DNA of 64,000 nucleotides, from contig JASAND010011348.1 in the NCBI GenBank assembly GCA_030248195.1, positions 1 through 64,000 of the forward strand. The letters are read 5' to 3'. The notes under the pieces were generated by a model. That model searched no databases. It worked only from the letters and a program-made list of their open reading frames with translations, and was not told where the DNA came from. Origin of the DNA: Trissonchulus latispiculum (Eukaryota > Nematoda > Enoplea > Enoplida > Ironidae). The translations under genes were made by a program, and so were the position numbers. Every line of letters starts with the position of its first letter. Within the stretch, counting starts at the first letter, position 1. Positions 9,272 to 19,249 of the stretch are shown piece after piece.

Positions 9272-10018
9272 TCAAATAGTTTGAACGAATGTCAAGCCTA
9301 ACTTTTCACAAATCTGCTTCCACAGTTTGTCTTGCTCTCTTATCTTTTCCTTATTTTTGAGTAGTTGAGGATGAAACTCTTTTGGAATACCCTTAATTTC
9401 CATAAATTTGCGGAGTACGATATCATAATTTAAAAAGTGCTTTCTGTCTGCTGGTTTCAACTGGTTGAAAATCACTTGTGTTTTTCCGAAAAGTTCTATA
9501 AAATATTCCGACGTTTCTGTGTCCAGAACTAAAGACTTTTCATTTGTCAGCAGGAAAATTAAGTAATTTGCATTTTTGTAGTATTTTCTATAAAATTTTC
9601 CTTTGTCTGGAAACTTGGTTTTGTCAAGTCTTCTTAGAATTTCAAACTTGAGAAAGCTTGGAGTAATTGTTGAGGAATCATTTCGTAGCTCAGCCTTTAT
9701 GTCTTCTAATACCTCAACATTAATGTTGACCATTTCGTTTTGCTGCAATTGACTCAGTTTGTTTATGAAATGATTCAACCGGTTATGTTCAGTAACTGAA
9801 CATTTCAATTTGTTTGATGTTTCATAATGCACTCCGCAGAAATCGGTTAATCTCTCTATTATATAACCACACGATGCACAAAACATAAATGTATATGGAA
9901 TAGTGTTCATTTTCAAATCAAAACTACCGCAGTAGTCACACAGAAAACTGTTGTTCAGTGGCACTTGTTTGCTTTCCAGGAAGCATATGTTCCTTGGGTT
10001 AAACTGTACCTTTTTCAT
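9272..10018 (-). CDS. VLTF3-like late transcription factor
   Basis: This 248-residue protein matches the layout of the poxvirus late transcription factor 3 family found in large DNA viruses. It has an N-terminal zinc ribbon (C27/C30 and C47/C50, CDYC and CASCGY), then the block HNRLNHFINKLSQLQ (residues 78-92), which corresponds to the conserved NHF...LxxxQ segment. A helical C-terminal half follows, with FYRKYYKNANYLIFLL and ADRKHFLNYDIVLRKF, which resemble the family's KYY and RKNFLxYxxVLxKF blocks. In viruses the factor directs late-gene transcription with a viral polymerase; no RNA polymerase subunit is seen here. Start GATAAAATG. Convergent with the polymerase gene. The frame is intact, unlike its neighbours. 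Confidence 0.78.
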   Translation of the reverse strand: MKKVQFNPRNICFLESKQVPLNNSFLCDYCGSFDLKMNTIPYTFMFCASCGYIIERLTDFCGVHYETSNKLKCSVTEHNRLNHFINKLSQLQQNEMVNINVEVLEDIKAELRNDSSTITPSFLKFEILRRLDKTKFPDKGKFYRKYYKNANYLIFLLTNEKSLVLDTETSEYFIELFGKTQVIFNQLKPADRKHFLNYDIVLRKFMEIKGIPKEFHPQLLKNKEKIREQDKLWKQICEKLGLTFVQTI

Positions 10019-10097
10019 TTTATCTCATAACAATATTACATTTGAATTAAATTTAAAATTTTGCTCTCACAATCATTTCTGAACGGGTTATCTCGCA

Positions 10098-10141
10098 ATA
10101 GAGGTCCTGGCTGAAGGCATCTCTACTCGCCATCTAAATAT
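10098..10141 (+). pseudogene. second copy of the polymerase C-terminal end
   Basis: About 40 bases beginning GAGGTCCTGGCTGA match the last codons of the polymerase at 9213-9253, with third-position changes as between diverged coding copies. It lies just upstream of the VLTF3-like gene. It suggests that the VLTF3-like segment was inserted into, or recombined with, a polymerase 3' end, or that another Polinton remnant begins here. Confidence 0.55.
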
Positions 10142-12270
10142 CCAGTCCATTCCTCATTCTTAACGTAGCCTAGATATGAAACTAGCCTCTTCCTTCAGGG
10201 GAGGAAGCATGCAAGTCTGCGTATAATTTGACAGCAGAACCCCCATTTTTACACTGCTTAAGTGAAATTTTAATATACTTCCTTGATTGCCTTTTAGCAC
10301 CTTTCAGCATTAACTCTGATTTCTATTGATCAGCTGAATTAAATCTGCTTACTTAGTGTTGCAAACAAATGTCCTGATATTTTCCAGAAAATGTATTAGT
10401 TTCTATGCAATAAATATCGCCCATGGTATTTGTGATCCATGAATCATAAGGAATCCCCAAAAAATATCGTAATGCACACACGTATCATGGACTTTACCAA
10501 GCTGAATTGCTATGTGGTGAGACTTTGAACAGTTGGTTGGCTGATAATGTCAAATCCACTGTTTACTAGATTTAGAAGTTTCGCATGGCCGCTTGCAAGT
10601 ACTTGAACTTTTGCTCTTAAAAGCCATTAGCAAGCCCGTTTAATGATCAAATGAATGCAGTTTCTCGATTCGCTTCGTTTCTTACCAACAAACTGTTAGC
10701 GGAACAAGATCTACACGCCAGGTTTTCACAATTTGCAATCCAAATGCGACAGCCTAGCATTAGCCCGTGTTTTGCCGATGCCCAAAAACAAGTTTAAAAC
10801 TTATTTTTATTAGTATTGTTTTAAACTGTAATGAGAGGATTGTGTCTAATTTGTAATTTCTTTAAGTCACAAAAAGGAACCATTGTAAGATTGATCGTGG
10901 TACCTGGGAAAGTTAATAACTGGCTATATCAAAACCTGGGGCCAGTTTCATAAAAGGATTTGTCGAGTCCAGTAGCTAAACTACGCTGAAGCTTTGACGG
11001 GCTATGATTATGTGATGTGAGTAATGCTTTAAAATTATCTGCTAGTTGTCAAGTCTGGTTCTCTAGTCAAATTTGACTGGAGAGTTGTTGAATGTAAAAT
11101 CTGTTACTCGACAAACTTTCAAGTTTTAGTTACATGTAAATATTTCGATTGTACAACCATTAGAAATTATTATTTTGACAGCACTAGCCAGAAATTAACC
11201 TCCAATAATTGCAGCTGGATTTTTAATATCAAAAATGTAGCAAATTACTCAAAATTGTCAGCTCAACGACTCGCGGAATCGACAACTTATATGAAACTGC
11301 CCCCTGGTACCACTGTTACTTGGTAACACTGTTACTTGGTAACACTGTTACGTGGTAACACTGTTACTTGAAAACGTTAATTCCTGGTAACACTGTTACT
11401 TGGTAACACTGTTACCTGGCAACGCAGATACTTGGTAACATTGTCACTTGGTAACACTGTTACCTGGCACGTTGTTACTTGGTAACACTGTTACCTGGAT
11501 CTTTGGATATGCTGGGCTGCCTTACTCCAATTCATATGTAATGCAACTGAAATCAAACAAGTCCGTCCATTCCTAAACACTCGACTTTTTTCTCACAATA
11601 CAATACTCAACACCCCAAAACTCGCTTGTCCCTCAAAATCAGGGACCGAAATATTTTGGCCTAACTGACTGTTCACTTTTGTGCTCGCACGCGAAAAGGG
11701 TACAGAAGCTACCTCAAATGAAGCCACTCCGTCACGGGTCCATTTGAATCAAAAGTCGAAACTCTAAAACTCGCTCATCCCTCGAAATCAGGGTCGAAAT
11801 GTGCATACTATACTACTTAACAAGATTTAACCGTATAAAAGACTATTTAGAAAGTTAATGCTGCTTATCAGTAAAGTACAGTTACAAGATTACCTATTGA
11901 ATACAGATGCGTCTATACACGATGGGGGGTCTGGGGGAGTTGAAGAATTTTTGGCAATTACACAATAATCCGCAATGGAAATGGTTAAAAGAAATGTTGT
12001 TTCGGAAAGTCTGAGAACTACTGATTCTTGAAAACAGTATTTCAAACGAGCATGGGGTTCTGGGAGTGGAGCACCCCTAAGTTGGAGATTTTACTGATTA
12101 AATCCGCAATGGAAATGTTTAAAAAGATTAATTTGGCATCGGTTAGATTTTTTAGTATTAGTAGTTATTGCCAGTCAACAGATTAACAAGCATAAAAAGT
12201 TCATCGTTATAGAACTAATTAGCTACTCAAAACAACACACATTTATAAATCGAGTACATTCTTACATATT
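10142..12270. other. noncoding stretch between Polinton 1 and the Gypsy element
   Basis: No credible gene is visible. It contains the hairpin minisatellite at 11304-11498. The last part, next to the Gypsy LTR, should be the 3' tail of the LINE that the Gypsy element entered, because the other flank is LINE sequence; this is inference. Confidence 0.5.
11304..11498. repeat. minisatellite of GGTAACACTGTTACC hairpin units
   Basis: About ten irregular copies of a 16-17-bp unit, TTGGTAACACTGTTAC. Each unit contains GGTAAC and its complement GTTACC separated by three bases, so each can fold into a small hairpin. Confidence 0.9.
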
Positions 12271-12274
12271 AGTG

Positions 12275-13179
12275 TGTTAACTACCGGTTTACTGTCCGGT
12301 ACCAAATCGGTACTTAAATGGCGAAGCGAAAGCAGGTTCTAACGTCACGAAAAACTAGGGTGCAACCTACTCGAAAAGTAAATAATCCCTATCTAAGATA
12401 CCCTAATAAAAGAAATAAGGGCCCATGATTTACTAGTACTTACGTGAGATTTAATGGGTAAATGGCATGAAATACGATAACAATAAAGGGCACAATAGGC
12501 CGACTCGACTAATTGACAAACACATACGTATACTTTATAGCACACCTTAGCGTGCATTCACTGATTTATACGCACGCCGTGTGGGAAGCTCCGAGTGTGG
12601 GGCACGAGTGCGCGAAGCGCACGAGTGCCACGCACGAGGGCTTCCCATACGACGTACGCAGTAGAAATTAGTGAACAACGCTAAGGGGTGTTGTAAAGTA
12701 CTTATACAACGATTCAACCTCTCATTAATTGATGAAACCTTACTCATTTATGTTGCAGCTGACAGCTAAGTTTAGACAAATTTCAACATGAAGTGGCAGC
12801 AACATTATTGCTTGCCATGGCTGGGAGGCCTGCTTTTTGGTGTGCAGCAGAGCTGTCTAGGTTGGAGCTCTGCTGTACACACTGCTGTAGCATGCAGGCA
12901 TCTGTATGCTACAGCAATTTAGATTAGGGACGGGCTTTACACCGTACAGCGTGCGTATAACTCAGTTATACGCACGCTGCACTGTGCATTATCTGATTTA
13001 TATGCACAGTCTTTACATAGGAAAAGTGCAAAAGAGTTGTATAATGATTAGTTATGCAACTAAGCTAACTTATATATAAGCTGGATGGTTACTGTTTATA
13101 GCGATTACATTGATCATTCATGAAACACAAATAGAGTAATTTTGGGCGGATTAACAGTTAGTAAAGTAGGTTTTTAACA
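12275..13179 (-). repeat. 3' LTR with an internal insertion
   Basis: It matches the 394-bp LTR at 27761-28154 over its whole length except for a block of roughly 517 bases at about 12528-13044 and a few small differences. Terminal bases are TGTTAA...AACA in the listed orientation. Confidence 0.93.
12528..13044. mobile_element. unclassified insertion in the 3' LTR (about 517 bp)
   Basis: Absent from the three other LTR copies in the window. It contains a 15-bp perfect palindrome arm pair (GCGTGCGTATAAC, three-base loop, complement) near 12950-12985 and smaller GTGCAT/ATGCAC hairpins near each end. Terminal inverted repeats and target duplication are not clear, so the class is unknown; a MITE-like element is possible. 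Confidence 0.6.
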
Positions 13180-13191
13180 TCATCCCCCTAG
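13180..13191 (-). promoter_or_regulatory. polypurine tract of the Gypsy element
   Basis: On the minus strand the purine-rich CTAGGGGGATGA lies directly against the 3' LTR, where plus-strand DNA synthesis would be primed. Confidence 0.7.
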
Positions 13192-15973
13192 AAATAATTT
13201 TAGCGCCTGATGAAATTCCAAGATAACGAGAATGCTACCGTAACTCGAGTAAAGAATAAAAGTAAGTAAAGTCCCATTTCCAACTCCGTATGAGCGGACC
13301 TAAGCCGAGCAACACCGGGCGGTGCGCCATTCAGATGCCCACATAAGAGTGAAAGAAAGAACTTCAAAAGAAAGAAAGATTTGGTAGTTATTGGTAGCCA
13401 AAATACAAACAAACTCGAAACGTAGGGGTTAGATGTTTCACATTGAACGCAAAGTTGATAGCAATAAACTAACTGTAAATCCAATTTAGAAAAACAAAAG
13501 AAACGTAAGTTCAACAAAGAAGAAAGATCCCACAATAGAAAGATAAGTACCCTAAAGCCACTATTAAAGAAAACCACACAATCACACAAAACAACAACAC
13601 ACACAAAACAATCACACTTACAAGTACTTAGATAGAACTGTACTAATCTAACAAGTACTTAGATTCACTGCTTTACAGGGGTAATATACGACAGCTATCC
13701 AATACACAGTCAAAAATACAATTTACCTTTACAACGATTTCAAAACATCTTATCTTTACAACAGTGAAAAAAGACTAAATACGACAAAAATACTGACAAA
13801 CAAATAGGTTGATAATGGATCTTATTACATGGCATTAAACTATGCATTTTATAAGATAAATGTAGCTTACGCTAACAGTACAAAATTAGTTACTGTACAG
13901 TACAAAGAAAAGAAACAGTTACAGATTAACTACAGATTCAACAGACAGATGTAATGAGCAGAACAGAAACTACTGTATCAGTACAATCCATTATAACTCA
14001 ACTCTTGGGCCATGGCATAAATGCCCTTAGCATCAATGAATTGGATTACCGAGATGGTAGTTTAAAAGAAAAACAAATTTCAACACGAACAATCCAAAGT
14101 AAACCCTAAACAAACCTAACTCAAAGATCCAAAATAACAAAAATTCAAGAATTTAGTTTGACCGAAAGATAGCAATTTTTAAAGTAACCTAAACTCACAC
14201 AACTAAACCACAAATACAACTACAACTAATATTAATTTACAGATTCATCCCCTGGCGAAAAATACGAGTGCCTACGAGTAACAAACACAAAACCACACAT
14301 ATTTCCTGACAAAACCAAAAAATAATTCCAAAAACTATACAAAATCTAAACTAACTACACAAAGAAAGATAGACAGAAAAGAGAAAATAACGAACTAACT
14401 AACACACAAAAAATAAAGCACAAAATTGAAAGACAAAAATCAAAAGGCAAAATACTATGGCAGTTAAATTGACAGTTCTTTGAAATGATGGCTGATGGTA
14501 TGCCTTGACTCTTGAGCAGTTGAGCACCGTTGGAATGCACCGTAGAGATAGAATAGAGCTGCATAGCTGAAAAATAAAGCATTCACAACCACAAAAATAC
14601 TCGTATCAAACTAAGAGATTCGATGCCTTTGTAAGAAGAGAGTCGATAGAAAAGAGAAAAGATAGAGATAGAAAAGAGAAAAGAAAAAAAATTTCTAAGG
14701 TTTTACAAAATCACGTTTTTACAAATGACTAAAGCTTCACTCCAAAAAAAACTACTAAATTACACCAAACACATAAATACATCTTGAGTACCCTTTTAAG
14801 TCCGAGCTTTAAAACTAGTTCAAGGTAGAAGTGAAAAGAAAAATTACAAAAGATAATGTCTTTGTGCACTTGTTATGGCTTGAGCTGAATTAGGTGTTAA
14901 AAATAAAGATAAAGATTAATACTGCTCTAATCTACTGCCAAAAATACAAAGCAAATATAGAATACAGTGAAAAATACAAAATTACAAGAAAAACACAAGA
15001 TAATTAAGAATAAAGAAGCTTTATAACAGATTAACTAGAAAGTCAGAATTCAGATGTCAGAATTAGATTGCTCATAATGAAAATACAAAAACAAGCAAAA
15101 ACAAACAAACAAAAACCTAGCTACTAAACACATATATATAGACGCTGGCATCTTATTTTTATTGGTCCTTTTAATAGATATAGGACTCGTTTGCCTCTTT
15201 TGAGATGCCTTAATTTTCTCTGCGTCTCTATTTACAGCATCTTCTTTTTTGGGCTTTTTGCTATAGATGCATATTAATACTGATAACAACAAATACAAAA
15301 TACAAAATACAAAAAATTCAAAATAATGAAGTAGTATAACTAAATGCCATATTAGCAAAAATCGAATAACAGTAACTCTGATTAATAAACAAAATTCAAA
15401 ACTGACTAACAATACAAAAGTGACTTCACGTAATCCGTACCCAGAAGATAGCAAACTTGACTAATAGTATGACAAAAACCGTATATAGAAGCGACTACGC
15501 ACTATCCGTACTATCAAAATACTAGCAAATATAACTATAGCAAGCTAATTCCAACTTAATACCACAAAATTCGTCCTTGAAACAAAACAATGAGGCGTTT
15601 AAAAAAATGCACGTATAGAATAAGCCTCTGAAGATTACTTCTTCTTCTTCAACAAAGTAACTAATAAATTGCTTGCTTTTTAAATGCACTTCCGACTAGC
15701 AAAATGACAAAACAACTGCTTTCAAAAAAATTCCACAAAAGTAAGCTTTCAAGTAATTCAGATTAAAGATTAGCAAAAATTCAACCAAAAGTACTACGAA
15801 AAGTAAGGAAAAAGTGAAAAACAAAATACAAGCGATACACGCTACCAGACGACAGCACTAGTCCTATGTTTATACGACTAGGAGCATTGTGGGTAGCTAC
15901 CTACTATGTGAAGGAAATCTTGCACTTAGCACGCAAAAAATAACGATATACAACCCGATGACCGTAAAACAAA
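13192..15973. other. A-rich noncoding region between the extra ORFs and the 3' LTR
   Basis: About 2.8 kb, A-rich on the + strand, with only short unsupported ORFs on either strand. No env-like gene, membrane segment or recognisable domain was seen. It belongs inside the Gypsy element because it lies between its PPT and its coding region. Confidence 0.6.
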
Positions 15974-18376
15974 CTATTCATAGCGCGGTGTTATTGCGCG
16001 TCGCGTCTCGCTACCACTATACTCTTCATACACCATTCTAGGCTCCTCTCGCTGTAGCCACTCTTGCCTCATTCGCAACTTCGAGTTCTTATTCCGTGGC
16101 TTATTCTCAAAACGAAACTGAAATGGAAGTAACTCATCAGGTATGCGTCTAGGTGGTAACTGTCTTGGCAAAGGCATAGGAGGCAACATGCAATGATTTC
16201 TGAGCTTAGGTAAGCCGAACGTCGAAGGTATCCATCTTGGATTAGGAATTTCCGTTCGAATAGCTGGATTTCGACGACTCCTGTATCGAGCTTGCATAAA
16301 AGCAGATCTCAATGTTCTAACTTCACTGTTTGCTCTTGGCACATTCAATCTAGTATGCCTCTCATGCCTTGGCACGACAAGTTTCATCACATTCAAGATG
16401 TTATAACGGTCTTTCTGGCGAATCCTCGTCTTACTAGCTCGATGCAAAACCAATGCTGATGGAAAATAACACAACTGTTTAGGTAGCAAATGATGTTCCA
16501 TTAGACTATGATATTTCATCGCTGGAGTGCCATAATCACAAGTCTGATATGGATCCGCTGGACAATAAATTCCCGTAGGATGACCTCGATACTTGTCCTG
16601 AGTCAACGGATGCATCACAAAATTAGGTAAAGCTACTCCTCCTGCTACATCATGATATGGCGGTGCGTTTTTCCCATCGAGCCAATTTCGAGCTGCAATT
16701 TGCATTCGCTTTCCAATGACCATCTTACGCTGATACATTTCTTGACCAATCACTAGACGGTTCTGTTTATCCACTAAATCTAATGGTCCATCGACCATGA
16801 AATATAGTAGGATATTCATGTACATACACCCAATGAAGTTCTCTCCTGACTGACAAGATGGAAAAACCGACTTGAGATTCAACACGTCATTTCCAGTTCC
16901 CATAAACGGATGTCCTTTTGCAGATTTGGCCAAAAATTTCTCACAATTGTTCAAAATGAACTGTCGCAATTCAGGTTCCTGATAGAATTTCTCAATAGCT
17001 GTTTGATATGCCAAAAATGGTCGATAGCTACTTTTCCAAAAACGCTGCAGATGCGGATATTTACGCAAAAACGTGTCAACTTCCGACTTAATCTGCGATC
17101 CATTCAAAATCAAATGTCGACTATTGACCCATTTGGCTAAATGTGGTAAACCCAAAAGATCACACTTATTGAACTGATACCCAGTTTCACCACAACGGAA
17201 CCGAAAATTATCATCCAAAAGAGTTATTCCTCCGTTGGTAGTATGCATGAAACTAGCTGGTGAAACGTATCGAAAGAAAGGTTCGAGATACAAGGGTTCT
17301 TTTGCTCTGTCCTTCGCAAATGGATTTTCAACTTCAGGGTAACCTTTAATGACGCGTTTCTCAATGAACATTGCGTAGGTATCTCTGAGAGCTCGCCACG
17401 AAGCTAAATGATCCGTATTCCAACGGCTTAAAAACCACATTGACCTCTTATAGCTTCTCATCATAAGATGTGGCCAATTCCGAATTTCTGGAAATAGTTC
17501 AAAATAGACTGCTGTAAGAGCTCCATGTAGAGACTGACCTACTCCTACGAATTGCAGTTCCGTATGACTTCTACCCTGTTCATCCTGCATAGATGGAAAA
17601 CGCAAAGTAACTGTGAATTTATGGAAATCTGCACCGGTATGGGACTGTTCAGGTTCACGGATGTTCAAGTCAAGTTCACACTGTTCCCAAGTTGGATTCT
17701 TACGCGCAATAGTCCTCTTAAAAACGGCTAACTGATTAACTGGTAATTCTATAAGACCTTCTGATTCAGCACGAAGCAAGTTCTGCATTTCAGTGCGAAA
17801 AGCTTGCAAGTATGGATGAAAAACCATCTCTACATCATCTTTGCACGTTGATTGAAATTTAGTCACAATGATGTTATCCCATAAGCGATAGACCGTAATT
17901 GGCGAAGTAGCTTGTTGGAGCTTTTCTGCCAACAGCTGTGGTGGTATGGCCTCGTAGATATCAAATGCCGCATACACCTTTTCAAAATCAATCAGAAATT
18001 TTCTATCCATAGCTAAACGTATTGCTTTGCAAATAACCAAAACTTCACGCCAATTATGACTATGCAATTTTGAGTAAAGCCAATCCAAATACACTCCTTT
18101 ACTGAGAGGTGCGAGAACCTCATCTTGTTCTCCGTGCGTGAATAAAGGTCTTTCTTCCAACCATTTCTGATATCCTGGTATAGCCTTAATTAGTCTATTG
18201 GCTTCGAGTTCGTCATCTTCTAGCCACGTAAAGTCCGAGATGTCACGAAATTCAGCTGGTTGCATAACTGGTCTAACCTCATCGTCTAGCATTTCCTTCT
18301 TGATTTTATTACGATGTTGCTTCGCTTTATCGGAAAGTTTCTCCTCTGGCACTATCGGTCCTACAGATGGTTGCAC
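15974..18376 (-). CDS. Gypsy extra ORF, third block (800 residues), unknown
   Basis: A long uninterrupted frame that I do not recognise. It is in the same frame as the 287-residue block before it, separated only by a TAG at 18386-18388, so the two probably form one protein by readthrough or were one before a nonsense mutation; its own first possible start is a GTG. It has no signal peptide and no convincing membrane helix, which argues against an envelope protein. The C-terminal third is basic and proline/arginine rich (PPMPLPRQLPPRRIPDELLP), suggestive of nucleic-acid binding. Features include FMGTGNDVLNLKSVFPSC and a Cys/His-bearing stretch HPTGIYCPADPYQTCDY. Eight hundred open codons in a decaying element imply recent selection. 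Confidence 0.7.
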   Translation of the reverse strand: MQPSVGPIVPEEKLSDKAKQHRNKIKKEMLDDEVRPVMQPAEFRDISDFTWLEDDELEANRLIKAIPGYQKWLEERPLFTHGEQDEVLAPLSKGVYLDWLYSKLHSHNWREVLVICKAIRLAMDRKFLIDFEKVYAAFDIYEAIPPQLLAEKLQQATSPITVYRLWDNIIVTKFQSTCKDDVEMVFHPYLQAFRTEMQNLLRAESEGLIELPVNQLAVFKRTIARKNPTWEQCELDLNIREPEQSHTGADFHKFTVTLRFPSMQDEQGRSHTELQFVGVGQSLHGALTAVYFELFPEIRNWPHLMMRSYKRSMWFLSRWNTDHLASWRALRDTYAMFIEKRVIKGYPEVENPFAKDRAKEPLYLEPFFRYVSPASFMHTTNGGITLLDDNFRFRCGETGYQFNKCDLLGLPHLAKWVNSRHLILNGSQIKSEVDTFLRKYPHLQRFWKSSYRPFLAYQTAIEKFYQEPELRQFILNNCEKFLAKSAKGHPFMGTGNDVLNLKSVFPSCQSGENFIGCMYMNILLYFMVDGPLDLVDKQNRLVIGQEMYQRKMVIGKRMQIAARNWLDGKNAPPYHDVAGGVALPNFVMHPLTQDKYRGHPTGIYCPADPYQTCDYGTPAMKYHSLMEHHLLPKQLCYFPSALVLHRASKTRIRQKDRYNILNVMKLVVPRHERHTRLNVPRANSEVRTLRSAFMQARYRSRRNPAIRTEIPNPRWIPSTFGLPKLRNHCMLPPMPLPRQLPPRRIPDELLPFQFRFENKPRNKNSKLRMRQEWLQREEPRMVYEEYSGSETRRAITPRYE

Positions 18377-18385
18377 ACGAGCTGG

Positions 18386-19249
18386 CTAATCATACACCTG
18401 AAGTGCTCGTTTTCTTTCCCGTTTAGCCTGTTCGACTCGTCGCACTTCGTCACAAACTTCAAGGAATTCCTCTGAAGATGGTTCAAACACTGCATTTGGC
18501 ACTACATTAACAATTGTCCCTTTTGCCAATCTGGACTTAGTTATCAACACGGAGTATGGGTAAATTCCCAAACGTCCATCGGGACCAAATGCGTACAAAC
18601 TCCTTTCCACTAGAACCTCGTCTGTCAATTCACAGACCACTTCAGAAATATTAGGTTTTCCAGCCTGTTCATTCCGTAGGTACTTAAGAAGCACCGTTTT
18701 GGCATTCCGATTATTAATTCCAGATACAGGCGGTCTAAGTAAATAGGCAAAATGCTCATTATGCGTTAGCATAGTTTCTCTAGCTCGAATCTGAATAGGA
18801 TGGACATCCTCCAATTCTGGAATCCCTTCTGGCATCTGAGCTACTGCCACAAACTCATTCTTATGCAGGGGATTGATCAACACAACATGGAAAGTATGAT
18901 GTTTAGCTTGATTTGGAATTCCGTTAAACCGTGTAGTAATCAACTCGACATAAATTCCCGTTTGTGGTGGCGCATAATTTGTAGCCTGTGCTCGTTTCAC
19001 TATATCAATGAGTCCTCTCACATTCAAAGCAAATTCGGAAGACTGAGCTGTTTCTGGTAAAGTTACATGTCTTTCGTCTGAACGACGTGCAGACTCTTCC
19101 ACAGACTCAGATTCCTTTTCCTGATGTTCTGTTGGATTGAGATAATTTTGTCCGAATGCCTGTTCCCAATGACTCACACTAATTTCATCGTCTGTCTCAA
19201 TATCCTCTACCAATTTCACCTGTTTGAGATCTGGGTGGAGATGAAACAT
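18386..19249 (-). CDS. Gypsy extra ORF, second block (287 residues), unknown
   Basis: Open frame following the exonuclease block and overlapping its last 53 bases in the +1 frame. It could be reached by a +1 shift, by reinitiation at ATG 19249, or may have been one frame with the first block before a single-base indel. The N-terminal 80 residues are acidic; the central part (GIYVELITTRFNGIPNQAKHH and following) looks like a folded alpha/beta domain but matches no family I know. It ends in TAG and the same frame then runs on for 800 codons. Confidence 0.65.
   Translation of the reverse strand: MFHLHPDLKQVKLVEDIETDDEISVSHWEQAFGQNYLNPTEHQEKESESVEESARRSDERHVTLPETAQSSEFALNVRGLIDIVKRAQATNYAPPQTGIYVELITTRFNGIPNQAKHHTFHVVLINPLHKNEFVAVAQMPEGIPELEDVHPIQIRARETMLTHNEHFAYLLRPPVSGINNRNAKTVLLKYLRNEQAGKPNISEVVCELTDEVLVERSLYAFGPDGRLGIYPYSVLITKSRLAKGTIVNVVPNAVFEPSSEEFLEVCDEVRRVEQAKRERKRALQVYD

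Larger units (their letters stand above)
1..10141 (+). mobile_element. Polinton/Maverick 1, left end outside window
   Basis: A virus-like, self-synthesising DNA element recognised by its gene set: packaging ATPase, retroviral-type integrase with chromodomain, protein-primed DNA polymerase B, plus collagen-like, Zn-ribbon and VLTF3-like genes. Major and minor capsid proteins and the maturation protease are not in the window and would be expected left of position 1. The right boundary is uncertain: no terminal inverted repeat was recognised, and the last Polinton-like sequence is a short polymerase C-terminus match at 10098-10141. The genes are closely packed and intronless. The element is decayed: integrase and polymerase frames are broken and a hAT-type element sits in the polymerase. 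Confidence 0.85.

Noticed and set aside
12547..12747. 66-residue ORF in the LTR insertion
   Set aside because: Present only in a private insertion, no domain, overlaps palindromic repeats.
13200..15454. 134-residue and smaller minus-strand ORFs in the A-rich Gypsy 3' region
   Set aside because: Phe/Leu-rich composition from T-rich DNA, no domain; not credible as env.
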